Shown: one piece after another, positions 60,704 to 64,000 of the stretch
Layout: every line of letters starts with the position of its first letter
Position numbering within the stretch: the stretch's first letter is position 1
From: an uncultured Bacilli bacterium
GTDB lineage: Bacteria; Bacillota_I; Bacilli_A; RF39; UBA660
Length of the DNA stretch: 64,000 nt
Reading direction: 5' to 3'
Assembly: GCA_934096235.1 (NCBI GenBank)
Contig: CAKOLO010000005.1
Coordinates: 1-64,000 of the forward strand
The notes under the pieces: generated by a model
Told to the model about the DNA's origin: nothing
The model's database searches: none
Seen by the model: only the letters and a program-made list of their open reading frames with translations
Position numbers and translations under genes: made by a program

Positions 60704-61261
60704 ATGACATACGAAGAATATAAAAATAAGAAGAATCATAAAGATCCAAATGAAAATAATTTTTTTAGAAATTTGCTTAGTAAATTTCTAACTATAGTAG
60801 TATTTACTCTTTTAGTAGTAATTATAAGTAATAATAGTCCATCTTTTAAATCATTTATTGTAGACAAAGTATTAAATTCAACATTTGATTTTAGTAAGAT
60901 AAATAAACTAATAAGTAATGTAACAGACATATTTGATACTAAAGATAATACATTAAATGTATCTAAAGTTTATAAAGACAGTGAAAAATATAAAGATGGT
61001 CTTAAATATATTTTAAATGGAGAAGAAAATGTGTATTTGAGTGACTCTGGTATTATAACTTTTATTGGTGAAAAAGAGGGGTATAATAATACCATAATAG
61101 TACAGCAAAGTAATGGCTATTATGCTTGGTATGGAAATGTAAAAGAAAAAGTTAAACTATATGATTATGTAGAAAAAGGTACTGTGATAGGTACAGCTAC
61201 TGATGAATACTATTATGTTCTTTTAAAAGATGATAAACCAGTAAATATAAATGAAAATTAA
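60704..61261 (+). CDS. spoIVFA: SpoIVFA-like membrane protein (degenerate M23 domain)
   Basis: The 185-aa protein has one membrane segment (about residues 27-45) and a C-terminal LytM-like domain (NTIIVQQSNGYYAWYGNVKE, VKLYDYVEKGTVIGTA) lacking catalytic His ligands, as in SpoIVFA, which holds the SpoIVFB protease inactive in the mother cell/forespore membrane. It starts one base after radC without a ribosome site and overlaps spoIVFB by 11 bp, so all three seem coupled. Confidence 0.8.
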   Translation: MTYEEYKNKKNHKDPNENNFFRNLLSKFLTIVVFTLLVVIISNNSPSFKSFIVDKVLNSTFDFSKINKLISNVTDIFDTKDNTLNVSKVYKDSEKYKDGLKYILNGEENVYLSDSGIITFIGEKEGYNNTIIVQQSNGYYAWYGNVKEKVKLYDYVEKGTVIGTATDEYYYVLLKDDKPVNINEN

Positions 61262-61985
61262 TATAAATAATTCTACTTATGTTTGTTTACTTCTATCCTT
61301 TTTAGCAGGCTATTTTGAGTACGTTTATTTGTTTTTATTAACAATTTTAATACATGAATGTGGCCACATGATATTTGCTAAAATAATAGGCTTTAAATTC
61401 GATAAGATTATACTTTATCCATTTGGTGGTATTACTATTTATAATGAAGACTTAAATGTAAACTCTAATAAAGAATTATTTGTCTTACTAGGAGGTATTA
61501 CTTTTCAATTATTATTTTTTTCTTTAGTATTTATACTTTATAATAACTCATTAATAACTGATCATACATACACAATTATTAAAAGAATAAACATAATACT
61601 TATATCTTTTAATTTTATGCCAGTTTTACCACTTGATGGAGGCAAATTAATAAATATAATATTTGATAAAATATTCTCATATAGACTTTCTAATACTATT
61701 AGTATAATAATAAGTATATTTTTTATATGTCTTTTTATATTAAAAAACAAAACAATCTTTGGAATAATTCTAACTTTATTCTTAATAAAAAGTATTGTTA
61801 TAGAGGTATTAAATCTTAAATATAAATGTAATAAATTCTTACTAGAACGTTATATAAATAATTATAATTTTAAAAGTACAATAATAGTCTCAAGTATATA
61901 TAAATTTAAAAGAGATAAAAAACATATAATAAATAATACTTTTGAGCACGATTTTTTATGTAAATTATTTGACACAACTAAATAA
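61251..61985 (+). CDS. spoIVFB: SpoIVFB-like M50 site-2 protease
   Basis: Intramembrane metalloprotease that processes pro-sigma-K in spore formers. The first zinc motif HECGH is near residue 35, and the third ligand region reads FMPVLPLDGGKL near residue 125. About five membrane segments are present; a C-terminal soluble stretch follows (about 200-244) in place of a full CBS domain. At 244 aa it is a little shorter than the B. subtilis protein (288). It overlaps spoIVFA; the rplU promoter lies in its 3' end. Confidence 0.85.
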   Translation: MKININNSTYVCLLLSFLAGYFEYVYLFLLTILIHECGHMIFAKIIGFKFDKIILYPFGGITIYNEDLNVNSNKELFVLLGGITFQLLFFSLVFILYNNSLITDHTYTIIKRINIILISFNFMPVLPLDGGKLINIIFDKIFSYRLSNTISIIISIFFICLFILKNKTIFGIILTLFLIKSIVIEVLNLKYKCNKFLLERYINNYNFKSTIIVSSIYKFKRDKKHIINNTFEHDFLCKLFDTTK

Positions 61986-61997
61986 ATATGCTAAAAT
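61969..61997 (+). promoter_or_regulatory. Promoter of rplU-prp-rpmA
   Basis: TTGACA at 61969-61974, a 17-bp spacer, TAAAAT at 61992-61997, overlapping the stop of spoIVFB. Confidence 0.85.
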
Positions 61998-62003
61998 ATC
62001 CAT

Positions 62004-62090
62004 GTTTGTAGAAATCTTTCTCTACAACCGCATTGAGAAGGTTAATAAAAAAGAGCAATCTTACCTTAAGAGCGAGTCTTATTGAAGGAG
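62004..62090 (+). promoter_or_regulatory. rplU leader RNA (L21 leader position)
   Basis: A hairpin TGTAGA/TCTACA (62007-62026) is followed by structured sequence up to AAGGAGG. It lies where the L21 leader of Bacilli is found; match to that family is probable but unverified. Confidence 0.5.
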
Positions 62091-62097
62091 GAATAAA

Positions 62098-62397
62098 ATG
62101 AAAGCAATATTCGTAACTGGTGGAAAACAATATATGGTTGAAGAAGGACAAGAACTATATATTGAAAAACTAGACAATGAAGTAGAATCAGAAGTTGTTT
62201 TTGATGAAGTTTTATATGTTGATGGTAAAGTAGGTACTCCTACTGTTAAAGGAGCTAAGGTTGTTGCTAAAGTGTTAAAACACGGAAAGCAAAAAAAGAT
62301 TTTAGTATTTAAATATAAACCAAAGAAAAAATATAGAAAAACTCAAGGACATAGACAACCTTATACTAAAATTCTTATCAAATCTATTACTAAGTAA
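62098..62397 (+). CDS. rplU: 50S ribosomal protein L21
   Basis: The 99-aa protein has the family blocks KAIFVTGGKQYMVEEGQELY (split), DEVLYVDGKVGTPTVKGAKV and YKPKKKYRKTQGHRQPYTKI. L21 binds 23S rRNA and depends on L20. AAGGAGG precedes the ATG. Its stop overlaps the prp start by one base. First gene of the rplU-prp-rpmA operon. Confidence 0.97.
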   Translation: MKAIFVTGGKQYMVEEGQELYIEKLDNEVESEVVFDEVLYVDGKVGTPTVKGAKVVAKVLKHGKQKKILVFKYKPKKKYRKTQGHRQPYTKILIKSITK

Positions 62398-62714
62398 TGA
62401 TTAGAGTAGAAGTAAATAAGAAAAATAATGTCATAGAAAGTATTCACTGTATTGGTCATGCGGGATATGCAGATTATGGAAAAGATATAGTTTGTGCATC
62501 TTTTAGTACAATGATTATTACAACAATAAATGCAATACTTGAATTTGACAAAGAAGCTATTAGTTATACTGATACTAATGATTTAAAAATTATTAATATT
62601 AAGAAAGATAATATAACAAATGGCCTACTTAATAACTTAGTTAATATGATATATGAACTAAGAGACAATTATGATAAAAATATTAAAGTTAAGGAGGAAA
62701 ACCAAGATGTTTAA
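62397..62714 (+). CDS. prp: Prp, ribosomal protein L27-processing cysteine protease
   Basis: A small (105 aa) cysteine protease that removes the N-terminal extension of L27 in Bacillota. Catalytic His and Cys are recognisable in CIGHAGYADYGKDIVCASFS. It lies between rplU and rpmA as in other Bacillota. Its start overlaps the rplU stop (TAATG) and its end overlaps the rpmA start by 8 nt. Confidence 0.95.
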   Translation: MIRVEVNKKNNVIESIHCIGHAGYADYGKDIVCASFSTMIITTINAILEFDKEAISYTDTNDLKIINIKKDNITNGLLNNLVNMIYELRDNYDKNIKVKEENQDV

Positions 62715-62991
62715 AATGAATTTAAATATACAATTATTCGCATCTAAAAAAGGTGTTGGTTCTACAAAGAATGGTAGAGATTCTGCTGGTCGTAGATTAG
62801 GAGCTAAACTTAGTGATGGACAAGTTGCTAAAGCTGGAGCTATTATCTATCGTCAAAGAGGAACTAAAATTTATCCAGGTACTAACGTAGGTATGGGTAA
62901 AGATCATACTTTATATGCTAAAGTTAGTGGAAATGTAAAGTTTGAAAGAAAAGGAAAAGATAAAAAACAAGTTAGTGTTTATGAGAACTAG
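62707..62991 (+). CDS. rpmA: 50S ribosomal protein L27 with cleavable N-terminal extension
   Basis: L27 reaches the peptidyl transferase centre. The 94-aa precursor starts MFKMNLNIQLFA followed by SKKGVGSTKNGRDSAGRRLG; the extension up to A12 matches the Prp cleavage motif. Start 62707 follows AAGGAGG (62691-62697); an upstream in-frame extension to 62671 lies inside prp and is rejected. The mature protein would begin with Ser. It ends the operon at tandem terminators. Confidence 0.96.
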   Translation: MFKMNLNIQLFASKKGVGSTKNGRDSAGRRLGAKLSDGQVAKAGAIIYRQRGTKIYPGTNVGMGKDHTLYAKVSGNVKFERKGKDKKQVSVYEN

Positions 62992-63010
62992 AAATAGTTC
63001 TCTATTTTTT
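62983..63010 (+). terminator. Terminator 1 after rpmA
   Basis: GAGAACTA / TAGTTCTC stem, GAAA loop, TAT7. Confidence 0.9.
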
Positions 63011-63048
63011 TACAATATTATTAGTAACGAATTAAATTCAACACTACC

Positions 63049-63071
63049 AAGCACTAAAAAGTGCTTTTTTT
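63049..63071 (+). terminator. Terminator 2 after rpmA
   Basis: AAGCACT / AGTGCTT stem, AAAA loop, T7. The rest of the 62992-63209 gap shows only a TATAAT (63179-63184) for the next gene. Confidence 0.8.
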
Positions 63072-63209
63072 ATTAAGAAAATCTAATTTAGCACAAGATA
63101 GAGAAAACTCCATGATATACTTTTGTTGTAAATGAAAGGAGAAAATTTTAAATTTTAACACAATAAGAAGAATCACATGATATAATGGCAAATAAAAAAG
63201 GAGGAAACT

Positions 63210-63566
63210 ATGAAAAAAGAATCAAGCAAAATAACAAACATAACTATTAATGGAAAAGAAGTATATGACACAAAAAATACTTTAAGTGAAGAAGAAATAC
63301 TTAAATATTATAATGATCTAGGAAGTTCAAACATACTTTATTTATATGCATACTCATTACTTATGAAAGAAACAAATGACAAAGACACTTCACTGAAACT
63401 AACAGATACACTTATAAAACTAATACTTTGGCTAGAAAATGGATTTAATATGAAATATACAATTAATAATTTAGTAAAAGGAATTATAAAAGTATATGAA
63501 ATTAAAAAAGATGAAATAAATGATTTATCTATAATAGAACTATTAGGAAAAATAAATAATAATTAA
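63210..63566 (+). CDS. Unknown small helical protein A
   Basis: The 118-aa protein is soluble and mostly helical (LSEEEILKYYNDLGSSNILY, then DTLIKLILWLENGFNMKY and NDLSIIELLGKI). No family is recognised. It resembles the next gene in spacing of its motifs (Y-x-Y ... L-x-DTL ... Y-x-I ... DEI ... LS), so the two are likely distant paralogues. AAAGGAGG precedes the ATG; a TATAAT lies about 25 bp upstream. Confidence 0.65.
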   Translation: MKKESSKITNITINGKEVYDTKNTLSEEEILKYYNDLGSSNILYLYAYSLLMKETNDKDTSLKLTDTLIKLILWLENGFNMKYTINNLVKGIIKVYEIKKDEINDLSIIELLGKINNN

Positions 63567-63575
63567 GGAGTACTC

Positions 63576-63944
63576 ATGAAAAAAGAAAAATCAAATATAT
63601 TTGATAAGATTGTAGAATCTTACCTTGAATACACTAAGGAAGATGATTATGAAGTATTAAATGAGAAATATTTAAAACGTTTAAGAAAAGCAATAGGTGG
63701 ATATAATATCACAAGATTATATGAATATGATTGTCTTTCTCTATCATTAAAGAATAAAGAAAACGCATATCCTCTTATGGATACATTACAAGAATTATGG
63801 TTAGATACAAGAGATATTTTCAAGGAAGAATATGGTATAAGCAAAATAAGTGATATTTTAAATGAAGTGAGTGAAAGAGTAGATGATATTTTATCATTAA
63901 GCTATGATGAAATTGTAGATGAAATTCAAAAACTAGGATATTAA
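63576..63944 (+). CDS. Unknown small helical protein B
   Basis: The 122-aa protein is similar in layout to protein A: LYEYDCLSL, LMDTLQELWL, EEYGISKISDIL and DDILSLSYDEIVDEIQKLGY. No catalytic motif is visible. It starts 9 bp after protein A behind AAGGAG and is followed 18 bp later by another start, so the three genes form an operon that runs out of the window. Confidence 0.65.
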   Translation: MKKEKSNIFDKIVESYLEYTKEDDYEVLNEKYLKRLRKAIGGYNITRLYEYDCLSLSLKNKENAYPLMDTLQELWLDTRDIFKEEYGISKISDILNEVSERVDDILSLSYDEIVDEIQKLGY

Positions 63945-63962
63945 AAGAAGGGAGTTAAATTT

Positions 63963-64000
63963 ATGAAAAGAGTAACTAGACACGGAAAGAAAAGAATAAG
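63963..64000 (+). CDS. Start of a further gene (cut by the window edge)
   Basis: An ATG at 63963 behind GAAGGGAG opens a frame reading MKRVTRHGKKRI to the edge. Only 12 full codons are visible, very basic; no identity can be given. Confidence 0.5.
   Translation, partial: MKRVTRHGKKRI

Noticed and set aside
62671..62706. Upstream extension of rpmA
   Set aside because: It lies within prp and includes the rpmA ribosome site; the start at 62707 gives the Prp-type leader.
1..64000. Mollicute genetic code 4 (TGA = Trp), suggested by the AT richness and DUF285 repeats
   Set aside because: TGA ends several genes (e.g. 45022, 51030) and Trp is consistently TGG.

Overview
This is chromosomal DNA from a low-GC, Gram-positive-type bacterium (Bacillota; a gut Bacilli/Erysipelotrichia- or RF39-like lineage is my best guess). 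The evidence is the strongly A/T-biased codon use, clear GGAGG-type ribosome sites, TTGACA/TATAAT promoters, an L27 with a cleavable N-terminal extension beside its Prp protease, HelD, RNase HIII, RbgA and several endospore-type genes. TGA is a normal stop and TGG encodes Trp, so this is not a code-4 mollicute. I saw no tRNA, rRNA, IS element or CRISPR array.

Layout. 0-12.5 kb: end of a BspA-type surface protein, der, an ABC exporter, tlyA, the str operon (rpsL-rpsG-fusA, then tuf with its own promoter), a surface protein whose C-terminus looks like the variable repeat of a diversity-generating retroelement (DGR), and a LysM/GH25 wall hydrolase. 12.5-28.6 kb: helD (-), an MFS carrier, rpsO-pnp, an unknown gene, a thioester-domain sortase-anchored adhesin, comEA-comEC, xerD-tdk and ppdK. 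28.6-37.4 kb: an ORF6N protein, a phosphopantetheinyl transferase, a holin/M23 lysis pair, rnhC (-), a tmk-thyA-folA operon behind an apparent attenuator, membrane proteins and an FtsW/RodA gene. 37.4-46.4 kb: rplS-lepB, then about 6.9 kb of accessory and decaying genes (DedA, DUF1848 and CPBP pseudogenes, an orphan HExxH protein, a kinase-like protein, frameshifted dinD, rhuM) before rbgA, which commonly lies right after rplS/lepB. 46.5-56.5 kb: an unknown gene, lon, a SpoVID-like/YsxE-like pair, three type IV pilin-like genes, divergent ylbJ/ylbL and a membrane XRE regulator. 56.5-59.9 kb: a secreted protein, a secreted trypsin-like protease and three tandem lipoproteins resembling the protease's pro-region. 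60-64 kb: radC, spoIVFA-like, spoIVFB, rplU-prp-rpmA and two small unknown genes.

How the parts fit. Housekeeping operons (translation, dTMP/folate synthesis, RNA decay) are compact and often translationally coupled, usually ending in strong hairpin terminators, several shared by convergent genes. Surface and secreted proteins are prominent. A sporulation-derived gene set (SpoIVFA/FB, YlbJ, SpoVID-like, YsxE-like, YjcZ-like) suggests a spore former or a recent descendant of one. At least five genes appear to be transcribed leaderless, with the -10 box 5-7 nt before the ATG.

The strongest leads for something new are the DGR-type variable region at 10225-10350, the protease with prodomain-like lipoproteins at 57290-59911, the attenuator before tmk, and the pseudoknot-like element plus terminator after ppdK.
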